In this document: one piece after another, positions 10,554 to 20,811 of the stretch
How the letters are laid out: every line of letters starts with the position of its first letter
Numbering within the stretch: position 1 is the stretch's first letter
Assembly (NCBI GenBank): GCA_003116975.1
Contig: BGKB01000187.1
Location: forward strand, 62,001-126,000
Direction: 5' to 3'
Source of the DNA: Aurantiochytrium sp. KH105
Lineage: Eukaryota > Sar > Bigyra > Thraustochytrida > Thraustochytriidae
Length of the DNA: 64,000 nucleotides
Made by a program: the position numbers and the translations under genes
Notes under the pieces: model-generated
What the model was told of the DNA's origin: nothing
The model's input: the letters and a program-made list of their open reading frames with translations, nothing else
Databases searched by the model: none

Positions 10554-11900
10554 TCATACCCAAATCCGTGGGCTTGGTGCCGGACCGGGGGGGTTTGAGA
10601 CCTCGAAGGCATCATCGTCGACGAAGCTGCTGCCGGCAAAGGAGCTCGCTGTTGCAGTTTGAAGTTGCGTGTGGGTAAATGATGCGCCGTCCTCGACGGA
10701 TGAAAAGGATCCGTCCTCCGGGTTCGACGTCGAATGCGTCTGCGACCCGAGCTCGTTCTTGACAAGCTTGCATGAACTCCGATGCGCGTACTTTTGGATG
10801 AAAAAGAGAATATAGAGAAGAGTCGCGCTGTAAATCAGCTCAAAGACGACCAAGACGCTGAGCGATGGCCCCATGTACTCGCGACTTCCGGCTTCAGACA
10901 TGACCCCATCAAATTGCAGCAAAAAAGTGACGGGTCCGACGATTAGAAGCACAAAGAGGCCTGTGATTACGTGCATGGACGTGTGCTGAATCACACGAAT
11001 GACCTCGATCGTTTTACGCTCCGCAGCACTGCTCTGAGCGCTCCCTTGGCCCTTGCGATGTTTTTTGCTTGGCCTCGTCGACGACATGGGATTTGCGCTT
11101 GTTTCGTTCTTGCCACCAAAAGCAATGACAGGCGCAGCTTTCTGCTGCAAGTTCGCGACGATCTCCAGGTGCTCATCCAACAGGCGCACCATAAGTATTC
11201 TCCCCGTGGCAAATATGACAATGAGGAGAAGATAGAACAAGTACGCAATTGGAGTTGAAAGCTGCCACAAGCCGAGGGCGGCCACGGGAAGCATAGTGAG
11301 CGTAAAGATGACAGCAAAAATAAGGAGTCCGCGGCGATGCTGCGTAATACTGTTTGCCGTGGTTGTGCTCAGCGAGCGGGCGCGCTGTGCAATTTCGACC
11401 CATAGGACAGAAATCTGAAGCGCGGCAAAGACAATGAGGACAAGGCAGAGGAAAGTAAAGACGCGCTGTGTCAAAGAGAACCGCCCGACCTTTTCGGGAT
11501 TTTCAACATCTGCAGGATATTCGTCAAAGTTGTCCTGGTCTAGCGCAACGCCGAGGAGAGCGAGCTGCCAGAGAATATGGAAAAGGGCCGCCCCAGTGGC
11601 GGCAAGGGTTGTGTTTGTGCCGGCATTCAGACGCACTCGCCGTCCAAAGGCATACGCTGTGCGGCAAAGATCATAGAAACCGACGGTGAAGAGCAGCAGA
11701 CCCACCACGACTTGTGCCGTGCAAAGAACAATGATACAGTATGTAGTTGCGTTCCATTCTCCAGTGAACGGATTCACGTATGCACCCGAGTACAGGCAAA
11801 CGTTGCGCTCAAAGCCTGTCCATGACACGCTAGCAGGGTAGCAAATAAGGTTGTCGACGCAGTCAAAGTCGGTCTCACAAGTCCCATTGACATCTGCCAT
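10554..11900 (-). CDS. Seven-transmembrane protein with Cys-rich N-terminus, paralogue A
   Basis: 448 residues, single exon. A roughly 50-residue N-terminus holds four cysteines (8, 14, 20, 35) in the pattern CETDFDC-x5-C, plus N-glycosylation-type sites (Asn5, Asn50). Seven hydrophobic segments follow, at about 53-76, 98-121, 147-171, 190-213, 217-238, 309-331 and 346-370. The longest inter-helix loop (about 240-305, basic and Ser-rich) lies between segments 5 and 6, and the Ser/Thr-rich tail begins after 371. If the N-terminus is outside, this is the layout of a G-protein-coupled receptor, but I recognise no receptor family motif, so function is unassigned. The adjacent upstream gene on the same strand is a clear paralogue, which points to tandem duplication. 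There is no conventional signal peptide. Confidence 0.75.
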   Translation of the reverse strand: MADVNGTCETDFDCVDNLICYPASVSWTGFERNVCLYSGAYVNPFTGEWNATTYCIIVLCTAQVVVGLLLFTVGFYDLCRTAYAFGRRVRLNAGTNTTLAATGAALFHILWQLALLGVALDQDNFDEYPADVENPEKVGRFSLTQRVFTFLCLVLIVFAALQISVLWVEIAQRARSLSTTTANSITQHRRGLLIFAVIFTLTMLPVAALGLWQLSTPIAYLFYLLLIVIFATGRILMVRLLDEHLEIVANLQQKAAPVIAFGGKNETSANPMSSTRPSKKHRKGQGSAQSSAAERKTIEVIRVIQHTSMHVITGLFVLLIVGPVTFLLQFDGVMSEAGSREYMGPSLSVLVVFELIYSATLLYILFFIQKYAHRSSCKLVKNELGSQTHSTSNPEDGSFSSVEDGASFTHTQLQTATASSFAGSSFVDDDAFEVSNPPGPAPSPRIWV

Positions 11901-12915
11901 TTTCTTCTTCTCGTCCTCTCCCTCTTAGAGACCGCGTCTGCTCTGCTTGATCAGTCTGCGATTGCAGGTTTGCTGGGTGATCTCCCAAGTGGCAGACCTC
12001 TCTCGCGCAGGTAGGGAGTAGTAAGTTTGCAGAACATGAAGTGGCAGAAAGGGAAAACATGGGATGCGGAAAAGCCCCGCTTGACAACGGCAAGACGCAA
12101 ACGACTTTGTAGATTCGCGACCAATGCGCTTCCGTGCTGTGCGGTCCCTGTCTCTGCCTACGGCCGAGGACACGTCCTTGTGAGGAGTGCGCACTTATTC
12201 AGCCACGATATGAGCCATGAACTCGCATCGCAACCTTGGCTTTATTCACAGTCAGCAGATAGGCAGGACGAAGCGATCCCAGACCCCACTCTGAGACGTC
12301 CCGAATGCGGCAGTTTAATTCAAAGATGTCAACCAACCATTCCGGCCTATTGTGAGTGTGCGGGTCTGTGCACGTGCTGCAGCGTGCCAGCCCAGTGTGA
12401 GCATGCCCGCGTGCGGCATCATGCGTAGTCTTCGTGGTGTGAGAACATCCAACGTATACGACCCTCAAGGTGCTAAGACACTCTTAGCTGCGTTCTAGGC
12501 CTGGTGGCCCAAAGCTTTGCATCACTGGATGCGGCACCACCCGAATAGAATCTCTTGGCGACGCGACCACCTCAAGGCCTGGGCATGCGTCGGCGAGGCT
12601 TCCGTCTCGTCCTCGAAAAGTGCACTGCCGATGCAGGCTCGTGTCTGGGAGACTGCAGTTCAGCCGGACATGCAGGTCAAGTGGCTCAAAAGCACAGCAC
12701 TTTGCCGAGAATCTAATCTAGCTTTTTCGAGGCACGAGGAGGCAGGCGAATCACAACACTCGCTCCGACTGCGACGATCATTAGCCCCGCTTGCACTGAT
12801 TGAAATGATCTGCTCGCATGAAGGGAAAAAATCAGCATGAAAAAAGACAAACACATGGCTTTCGTTGGTAGATTGATGAGACTCCCTTCTCCAAGGCCGA
12901 CAACCAATTATCCTT
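11901..12915. other. Intergenic between the tandem 7TM paralogues
   Basis: About 1 kb containing the 5' flank of paralogue A and the 3' flank of paralogue B. Short open frames here show no convincing coding character and no decayed copy of the 7TM gene is visible. Confidence 0.4.
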
Positions 12916-14277
12916 TCACAATAGCAGAGATGGGCGCGATTTCCGGTCAGCGTCCCCGTCTGGAGGTGGTGCAGGCGTGAACACGTCTGCTGCGTCGTCA
13001 GTGGTACCCGGCGTGCCGGCGTGGAACGATACCTGTGTCCGCGACCCCAGCGTCTGAGCAAAGGAGGAACCGTCATCCGGGATGGAAGAGATCTCGTTGT
13101 TGTCGCTGCTCGACAGGTTCTGGCCCTTTTGGATTCGAAGCTCGCGATTCACGATCTTTGCCGTGCTGCGATGCGCATAGGACTGAATAAATACGATAAT
13201 GTAGAGAAGAGAGATGTTGATGAACATCTGGAAAACGGTTACGATGCTCAATTTGGGCGTCATGAATTGGCGGCCACCAGCGGGCGCAAAGATGCCCTCA
13301 AAGTCGAGCAAAAAGTACAAGAGACCTGCGAGGAGGACCGAAAAGAGACCAATGGTAACTTGCAGAGACGTGCGCTCGATGACCTTCATGACCTTGCGGG
13401 TCCTTCGAGCCGCCGATACGGGAAACGCACGGCCCGCGGAAGGGTTTGATCGAGATTGTGGAGAGTCAGGGCTCCTCTTCTCCTCGAGGGAGGGCGACGA
13501 TGGCGATTGACCGAGCTTGCCATTATCGTTGCTGAATGAAGTCAGGGTGTCGCGAAGCAGGTGCATCATGCGAGCTCTGCCAACTGCAAAGGTGATGCCG
13601 ATGGCTAGAATAAACGGAAATGCCACGGGAATTGAGAGGCTCCACACTCCCACCATTGCTACTGGGAGCATACTTGCTGCAAAGACGAGCTCAAAGGCCA
13701 CTACCGCCATGCGGTAGCGCTTCAGTCCGTGGACGGTGACAGTGTTCATCCGACGCGAGTGTTGAGCAATCTCGACCCAGAGAACCGAGACTTGGAGCGC
13801 AGCAAAGACCATAAACATGATACAGAGGAAAATCATGGGTCGCTGCACAAGCGAAAAGCGTCCAAGCTTTTCCGCATCATCATCGTCAGAGGTACGCTTA
13901 TCAAAAGTATCCTGATTGACAGTCGTGCCAAGCATGCACAGCTGCCAGAGGGCGTGAAAGAGCGCGGCAGAGGTAGCGGTAAGCGTTGTTTTCGTCGTTG
14001 CGTTCCAGCGCAATTTGCGGCCAAACACATAAATCGAGCGCCCAATGTCTCTGACGCCGACGGAAAAGACCACCGAGGCTACGAGCACTTGTAGCACACA
14101 GACGATGATGAGGTAGTACGTAGTAGCATTGCGTTCGCCAGAAAAAGGATCAACGTAGTAGCCAACGTGGAGGCACACATTGTCGTCGGTCCCCGTCCAA
14201 GTCACGCTGCCCGGATAGCAGATGAGGCTTGTTGCACAGTCAAAGTCATACTCGCACGGACCCGAAACGGAAGCCAT
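12916..14277 (-). CDS. Seven-transmembrane protein with Cys-rich N-terminus, paralogue B
   Basis: 453 residues from the ATG at 14275-14277. I chose this start because MASVSGPCEYDFDC aligns with MADVNGTCETDFDC of paralogue A; a 23-residue 5' extension to an ATG at 14346 is possible but not shared. It keeps the four N-terminal cysteines, the SLICYPGSVTWTG and NATTYY motifs before segment 1, and seven hydrophobic segments in the same places, including the Ser-rich loop between segments 5 and 6 and a Ser/Pro-rich tail. Loops and tails have diverged far more than the membrane core, so the duplication is not recent. Function is unknown; a receptor-like role is inference from topology alone. Confidence 0.75.
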   Translation of the reverse strand: MASVSGPCEYDFDCATSLICYPGSVTWTGTDDNVCLHVGYYVDPFSGERNATTYYLIIVCVLQVLVASVVFSVGVRDIGRSIYVFGRKLRWNATTKTTLTATSAALFHALWQLCMLGTTVNQDTFDKRTSDDDDAEKLGRFSLVQRPMIFLCIMFMVFAALQVSVLWVEIAQHSRRMNTVTVHGLKRYRMAVVAFELVFAASMLPVAMVGVWSLSIPVAFPFILAIGITFAVGRARMMHLLRDTLTSFSNDNGKLGQSPSSPSLEEKRSPDSPQSRSNPSAGRAFPVSAARRTRKVMKVIERTSLQVTIGLFSVLLAGLLYFLLDFEGIFAPAGGRQFMTPKLSIVTVFQMFINISLLYIIVFIQSYAHRSTAKIVNRELRIQKGQNLSSSDNNEISSIPDDGSSFAQTLGSRTQVSFHAGTPGTTDDAADVFTPAPPPDGDADRKSRPSLLL

Positions 14278-15359
14278 TTCCCTCCTCGTGACAGCTTGTT
14301 GCTGCCAGTCTCGTATGCTGACAGTACGACGAGGCACGCGAAGCACCTTTGTTGCAGGTTTGTCTGTCCATGCACTTGCTTCGTTTGTTCCTCGTCAATC
14401 AGTGGTAGTGTGCAATCGATCGATTAATTGGCCTCCGCGCCTCCGATACCTCGAGCATCGAGCCAGACGAGGGATGACCACATACATCACCCGTACCACG
14501 AGAGCCCGTGTCGCGTGCAGAGGAAGTCGGGCTGGTCGCACACTTTTCGTGCACACATCGGGTTTGTTTTGGAGACGCGCGCCAAGAGTTGAGCTGGGCC
14601 CGCACGGGAACTGCGCTACCGCTGCTGCTGCTACTGCTTTTTTGGCACGGCATGCATGCCTCGCCGCGGCCGCTTCGCGCAGGTGGCGTCGAGACTCCAG
14701 CCACATCGCGGTAGAGCGAGCTCATGATGGGTTGATGGACGATTCGTCAACTTGGGGGCTGGGTTTTGGGGCTGCGAGACCCCATTTGCAAGGTGTGCTT
14801 CATGATCAAGGTCTGTGCCTGGCACAAGAGAAGCATGCAGAAATCGTAGCGGCGACAATTTCGGTTCCTAGTCTTGTGGCGCAAGGAAGCTGACTGTAGT
14901 ACGCCAAGTCGCGCGGCTGTTGGCCGTGACAGTGTCTGCTCTCCAAACGAACGTCGACGGGAAGTATCTCCTGGCTGCAGCAGTGCAGCTTGTTAGAGTG
15001 ACAAGAACGGGTCTGCTCTTCACATCAGGCACCATCGTGCCACCGAGCGCGAGGACGGACGGAAGGCTGGCTGGCTGGCTGCCTGGCTGCCTGGCTGAAA
15101 GAATAAATTTACTAACCTAGGGGAAGTAGAAGGCGGCATGCCTGCCACTTTAGCAAGAGCAGCGAACGGACCGGAAAAATTCTAGGCCCAGCCAAACTTA
15201 TGTGCGGACTTGGACTTGGACTTGGAGAAAAAAAAATGCAAAGTAGAAAATACTTACATGCGCCGGGTAGACGGACAAGACCGAAAAAAAGGGGGGCCGC
15301 TAATCTTCGTTTGTTTGTTTTGGGGAGGGGGGGGGGGGGGGGGGGCGGAAAAGGCAAAC
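14278..15359. other. Intergenic, 5' of 7TM paralogue B and 3' of PEX5
   Basis: About 1.1 kb without a supported gene. Notable tracts are GGCT repeats near 15067-15095 and a run of 19 G at about 15327-15345, just beyond the PEX5 stop. Confidence 0.4.
15327..15345 (+). repeat. Poly-G run, 19 bases
   Basis: A nearly uninterrupted G tract (one A at 15326 precedes it) directly 3' of the PEX5 stop codon. On the transcribed strand this is a C run in the PEX5 3' UTR. It may form G-quadruplex structures and is prone to length error in sequencing. Confidence 0.8.
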
Positions 15360-18098
15360 TCAAAAGTTGAACTCTTGGCGGAAGGCGTCGAGGTTGCGCT
15401 TGTCGGTGGCGGCAATAAGGTCAAAGCGCTCCGCGACAGTGAAGCATATCCTGAGGTAGGACCAAATGTGGGTTGCATCCGGGTTGAGCTTGAGCGCGGT
15501 CAGATAGCAGCGTGCGGCCTCCATGTAGCTGCCAAGGTTACTGTGGGAAATGCCGAGATTGAGCCAGCCACGAGCGTACTTGGGCTTGAGCTCGAGGGCA
15601 CGGTGGTAGGCAGGAAGGGCCTCTTCGGAGCGTTGGCCATTGGCAAGAGTCGCGCCGAGCTTGTTCCAAAGACCATAGTCGTCCGGGCGAGAGTTGAGCG
15701 CTTTTTTGAAGGCCAGAACAGCACTGTTGTAGTCTCGAGAAACATTGTACAGTACACCGAGAACCTCTTGCACGCCGGGATCCTGCGGCGCCCACTCTTG
15801 TGCCTTGAGCATGAGGCGCATGACGTCGTCCATAAGCGAGCCGTCGCCGTACAGGTCCTCGGACTCAACCTCGAGACCTCCAAAGGCTGGGTTGTTGACA
15901 ACCCAAGCCTTGAGGTTCTTGAGTGCGCGCTCCTGATCGAGCTCGTTCACGTACGAGACACCAAGGCCAAGCAAGGCATCCAAGTGGTAGGCGTCGTTGT
16001 CCACGGCGCGTTCCAGACACGCGATGGCCTTGGGGTCCTGGTCATTCTCCTGATGGGCAACTCCGAGCATGCGCCAGGCGTCAGCATGGGTGGTATCCTT
16101 GGTTACTGCCGCCTCAAAGGCGAGAATGGCGTCCTGAATCTCGCCCGCCTTGAAAAGCTCCAGTCCGCGCTCGTATGGGTTTTCTTCGTTTGCGAATTTG
16201 TTGTCGCCAAGCATCTCATACGGTCGGTCGGCCAGGTTCGAGGTCTGTGTATCGCTCCATGCCTGGTCCATGGCGGTCCCCTGTGCTTGCCAAGCCTGCG
16301 CGAGCTCAGGAGGCATTCCGCCAGTGGCTTCCTCAATGGCATCTTGGTACACCTGGGCAAAGTCGACCTCCTTGCCGTCGGTGGTGTCTTGCCATGCCTT
16401 GGCAAACTTTTCCTGCATCTTGTCCATGGCAGCTGCTTCCCAGGCCTGGCCCATGCTTTCGACGGGAGCGCCTTCTTCCCATGCAGCGTCAAGTTTCTCG
16501 CCCGACTCCTTCCACGCGCCGTCCAGATTCTTTGGCGCCTGTGCATCGAGAGAACAGCGAGCATTGAGCCATTTCGTTAGTCACCTTGTTGTTTGTCATT
16601 GCCAACATTATGACGATTTCTCTCTTTCATTTCCTTTCCGCTCCTTTCCGTGTCGCAGCCTGTTGCGAAGTCCATCGCGCGTTTGTGTGCATCGACGCTG
16701 ATGTTGATGTTTATCTCTTGTGCATGTTGCTCGTTGCGTTCATCATTTTCTTCCCTCATCATTCCATACTCCCGAGACCCCTCCCCCCCCAAAAAAATAC
16801 TAACCCCCTCTCTCCCTCTGCCTCAACTGCGGCACAAGACATACCTTGACGCCAGTTTCGACGACCGTATTATTGGCAAACTCGAGCTCGCCTTCGTTGA
16901 TCTTGGTCATGAACTGCAAGAATTCAGAATCGCGGAACTGGGGGTTGGAGGCCATGACGCGGACGAGATCATCGGTGGCGCGACGCGTCGCTTCCATGTC
17001 CGGATTTGTAGCGTTCATTGTCTGTCCCGAATGTACCACACAATTCCATTAGCGGCCTGACTCCCAATATTCACGCGCGAGGGTTGGTCATCCTACGCGA
17101 GGCACGCTGCACCGCTGCTGTCACGCGCTGACTGACGCTGCCGCTGCTGCCATCGTGCTCGCAGGCCCATTCTCCGCTCTCAAGCTTCCACCCCGCCATC
17201 CCTCACTTTCCAAATACTCTTCCTTGCACCAAGCACATCCACATTCACGACTCTTGCTCTCACAAACTCTCTCTTTGGAATGAATGAAAGAACGAAGGAA
17301 CGAAGGAACGACAACGCAACACAACAACAAACACGCAATGCCAACGATCACGATGACTACGAGCAACGGGCGCGACAGCGGGCGGGCGTGACAGGCACAC
17401 AGCGCACCTCGTGATACGCAGGAAACCCATTGTTGACTTGAACTTACCTCTTCCTTTGCGGTGGCCTCCTCGACCCACTTTTCAGCATTAGGCGCCTCCT
17501 TGGGACCTGCCATCTCCTGGGCCCATTGCTGGGCGGCCGGGGGCGGCGTGGCCGTCTGCTGCCAGGCGCGGTTCATCTGCGAAGGCGGCGGGCGTGCAGC
17601 CATTTGTCCAGCCCAGCGCTGGCCCATGGGACGCGGGCCCTGCTGGCGGCGAAAGGATTCGCGAAAGGCGGCTTCCATCTGAACATTGCGCGGCGGCATG
17701 GCACCGCCAAGCTGCATGCGCTCGAAATCGTTGATCCACTGGTCGCCGCCGGGCACGGGTCCGCGTGCCATGGGTCCGCGCATGACGGGTCCGCCGGGTC
17801 CAGCCCCGGTGGCCCGCATCTGCTCGAACTCGGCCGCAAAACTGTTGGCCGTGCCAGGTCCCGCCATGACGGGCCCGCGGGGGCCGGCCATGACGCCCAT
17901 GCCCTGGGCCATGCCCTGGTCCACCTCGTTCATCTGCTGCGGCCCTGCGTGCCCATGGTGCATCTGGCCGGGCATGGGCCCTTGTTTCTGCGGCCCGCTC
18001 ATGGCCTGGTGCACGAACTGCGACATGGGGTTCCGCTGGGCGGCGGTGCCGTCGGTGGAGCATCCCTGCTGGCTCGCGAGCGCCTTGAGCGCGTCCAT
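15360..18098 (-). CDS. PEX5: Peroxisomal targeting signal 1 receptor PEX5, three exons
   Basis: Exons on the minus strand are 18098-17448, 17021-16845 and 16538-15360, with phase-0 introns of 426 and 306 bp (GTAAGT and GTATGT donors, AG acceptors). The product is 668 residues. PEX5 binds C-terminal PTS1 signals in the cytosol and docks cargo at the peroxisome. The N-terminus has the conserved cysteine (Cys13) that is monoubiquitinated during recycling in the family. A WxxxF motif, WINDF, is at 121-125; a degenerate one, FAAEF, is at 87-91, with Phe in the Trp position. The Met/Gly/Pro-rich N-half and middle hold further isolated Trp motifs (WAGQM, WAQEM, AWKES, AAWEE, QAWEA, AWQDT). Residues about 396-640 form the TPR domain, opening with NPYERGLELFKAGEIQDAIL and continuing with PTS1-binding repeats such as LWNKLGATLANGQRSEEAL. 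The start ATG is the first in exon 1 that gives the family N-terminus. Confidence 0.92.
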
Positions 18099-19450
18099 CT
18101 TGCCTCCGACCCGGGTCTCCGACCTCGCGCGCACTCGCCGTCTGCCTGCCCGCCTGTCTGGGAAAGCGGGATCTACCCGTCTGCTGTCTGCAGCGCGCCC
18201 AAGCCAAGCCACGCCAAGCCAGTCCACTCCGCCCGAGGGCGAGCACGCTGGTCACGCGACGCGACGCGACGCGACACGAGACGAGACGAGACGACACGAC
18301 ACGAGACGAGCCGAAGCGAGCCGCGCGGAGTCGTCGCGTCGGGGTCTGTCTCGGTCGTCGTTCGGGGTCTGCCGCCGCGCTCACCGCCCGCCGCCGTCGT
18401 CGCGGCTATAACCCACTTAAGCGGCGCCCCGGCTAGTGGGTTATAGCGGCGTTCCGCACTTGCGCTGCCTGAGCTTGCCTTGCCTTGCCTTGACTTGCCT
18501 TTCCAGACGCTTCGCGCCTGCCTTGCGAGCCCCATTCTGCTCTTCCCGGCCATGCTCCGGCCGATCCAAGCAAACTCCGGACCCGCGGCGCCACAGGACC
18601 GCTCGCCACGCCTCCCCTGCCTCGCTCCGCTCCGCTCCTGCGCCGCGTCGGACGGCGGCCGCACCACCTGACCCATCCTCGCGCCTCGACAACAAGACTG
18701 CAATTCCCAGATTCCCGCCCGGCACCGCCGCAGAACCTTCGCGGAACCCGTCCCCGCCCCTGGCACGCACCCTCCCCACGCGCACCCCCCCCGCTCCCCC
18801 TCGCGGGCACACCGGGGTCCCCGACCGAAGGTGTGCGCCCGCGCGGGGACGGCCCGGCCGCCGCACAGCGAGGTAGGGTTAGGGTACGGCGGGCGCGGAC
18901 GCGGGGCGAGGCGCGGGAAGCAGGGCGGCGGAGCGGTTCCGCGAGGCGGCGTGAGGAGGGGGCGCGTTCCGCGAGGGAGGGGGAGCAGGCGGCGGGGCGA
19001 GCGCGCGAAGGGGGCGGGAGGCGGCGAGGGGCGGCGGCGGCAGACCAGATCAGGCAGCAGAGCAGCAGCAGCGGAGCAGGTGCGTGCGAGGCGCGACGGC
19101 GCGACGCGACGGCGCGGCGCGACGGCGCGGGGAGGGGGGAGAGGCCGCCGCGCAAGCGCGAGCCCAGCCCCGGAGCCGAGCTCGCGCGGAGCGCAGCCCC
19201 GGAGCGCGGGCTGGCAGGCACGTCAGCCATGCGCGGGATGAAATGAGAAAAGCCTGCGACGACTGGCTGGCGGGCGGCGGGGCCTTTACCTCAAGAGGGA
19301 GCGCAGCGGGGAGGACGCCAGCCACGGGAAGGGGAAGGAGAGGAAGGAGGACGACGAAGACTGACAGGTTTGTGTTGATGATCGATCTCTGGTCGATTGG
19401 TGATGTACTGGTGCGCAGCAAGACCCTTCCGTCTTGTATAACTTGCCAAG
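18099..19450. other. Divergent promoter region between PEX5 and eL32
   Basis: About 1.35 kb, very GC-rich. It holds a series of CGACG/ACGAG short repeats near 18255-18320, a 13-bp inverted repeat at 18405-18447, CTTGC repeats near 18470-18500, and a long GC-rich purine tract from about 18880 to 19200. Long open frames on both strands are Arg/Ala-rich low-complexity translations that I do not accept as genes. Confidence 0.5.
18405..18447. promoter_or_regulatory. Perfect 13-bp inverted repeat containing TATAACCCACT
   Basis: The arms GCTATAACCCACT (18405-18417) and AGTGGGTTATAGC (18435-18447) are perfect reverse complements around a 17-base GC-rich centre. The repeat is 306 bp 5' of the PEX5 start and about 1 kb 5' of eL32, so it could be a TATA-like or factor-binding element used in both directions. 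Function is inference. Confidence 0.55.
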
Positions 19451-20020
19451 ATGCCGGCCAACCCCAAGCCGCTCAACACCCGCCCTATTATCAAGAAGAA
19501 GATCAAGAAGATCAACAGATGGCAGTCCGACAGGTTCATGCGCGTTGACGTAAGTGAAACACTAAGGAATTAGAGACTCGATGGCGTGAGCTCTCGCGGG
19601 GCCGAAGTCAACAAGTGGAGTGGCATATCTGCTGTCGATGTTAGGCCTATTGCAGCGGGAGCATTGACAAACTGACGATTCCTGCATTTTCCTTCTTGTA
19701 AATGATCACAGCCTTCGTGGCGCGCCCCCCGCGGTATTGACAGCCGCTTCCGCCGCCGCTTCAAGGGCACTGGCCCCCAGCCTGGCATTGGCTACGGCTC
19801 GAACAAGAAGACCCGCGGCCTTCTGCCCAACGGCTTCTACAAGTTCACTGTGTCCCGCGTCCAGGACCTCGAGCTCCTGCTCATGCACAACCGCAAGTAC
19901 TGCGCGGAGATCGCGCATGACGTCTCCAGGCAAAACCGCCGCGCGATCCTCGACCGCGCTGAGCAGCTCAACGTGCGCGTCCTCAACGGCAAGGCGAAGA
20001 TGCGTGATGAGGAGGCATAA
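19451..20020 (+). CDS. RPL32: Ribosomal protein eL32, two exons
   Basis: Exons 19451-19549 and 19712-20020 flank a 162-bp phase-0 intron (GTAAGT donor, CACAG acceptor). The product is 135 residues, the usual length of eL32. Exon 1 gives [20 protein letters not shown], and exon 2 carries the conserved core with [20 protein letters not shown] and LLPNGFYKF, followed by the C-terminal helix ending in DEEA. eL32 is a structural protein of the cytosolic large ribosomal subunit. Codon choice in exon 2 is strongly biased to C/G-ending codons, as expected for a very highly expressed gene. The intron close to the start is typical of ribosomal protein genes in intron-poor eukaryotes. Confidence 0.95.
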
Positions 20021-20811
20021 ATTCTTTTTGCCCTTTTCTTTTGCTTTGCATATTTTCTCGATGTGCCTTCTTCTTTTTTCTCTTGCATGCATCATCTTGA
20101 ACGAGTAGGGGAAGGGTGTTAGAGGATCAGAATAACCGATGGATGCGACGTTGGAGACGGAGGAAACTTTCCTCTGGAACAGAAAAACGTCTCTTACAGT
20201 AACTCATTCCGTCTCTTCAACTCTCTATGATGTCAAAGTCCTATGTGCTTGCTTGTTTGCTTTGGCTATTGCTTGGTTCTTTCTCTTGCTTGCTTGTTGG
20301 TTGTATCATTCTCGTTCACCAAATCTCAAGCCGTCGCGTGAAATCTATCAGCGCTGAATATACATTGTTTACCTTGTTTGTTTGCGAGGGATCAAGTGAG
20401 CAAGGTTTCGTTGCAGATTGTACGAGAGAGTAAACATTAGACTCGCAACATAAGAAAATTGTGAGAGAAAGAAAAAGTAGAAAAGGAGAAATGTATCTTT
20501 TCTTTTTTGTTTTGTTTTTCCACACAATAAGTTGCCTCATTTCAAAAGCGCACACCGACGCGATCAAGTGTCACGCGCCACTCGCGAGCAGAACTCGATT
20601 TTGCTTTCTTTCTTTTCAGCAGCAGCACCTCAAAACCTCTGCCTTGTATGACTGTGAATTCAACCATGACCCTTTGCGACCGTTTGTCGGAAATGATTAA
20701 AAAAAAAGCAACTTGCACATGAACCCGTCGTCTGCTTCGTCGCTCGGTTCCCCCCATTTTTTTTTCTCTCTGAGACAAAGAGAAAACGAGAGAACCTTGT
20801 CGGTACTTATT
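20021..20811. other. Intergenic between convergent genes
   Basis: About 790 bases, clearly more AT-rich than the neighbouring genes. It holds the eL32 3' UTR (T-rich tract near 20030-20090) and the RWDD1 3' flank. No gene seen. Confidence 0.5.

Noticed and set aside
18873-18885. Telomere-like TAGGGTTAGGG
   Set aside because: Barely two copies within a GC-rich region; far too short for a telomeric or interstitial telomere tract, and genes lie on both sides.
18433-19246. Long Arg/Ala-rich open frames on both strands upstream of eL32
   Set aside because: All frames are open because of extreme GC content; nothing resembles a protein family.
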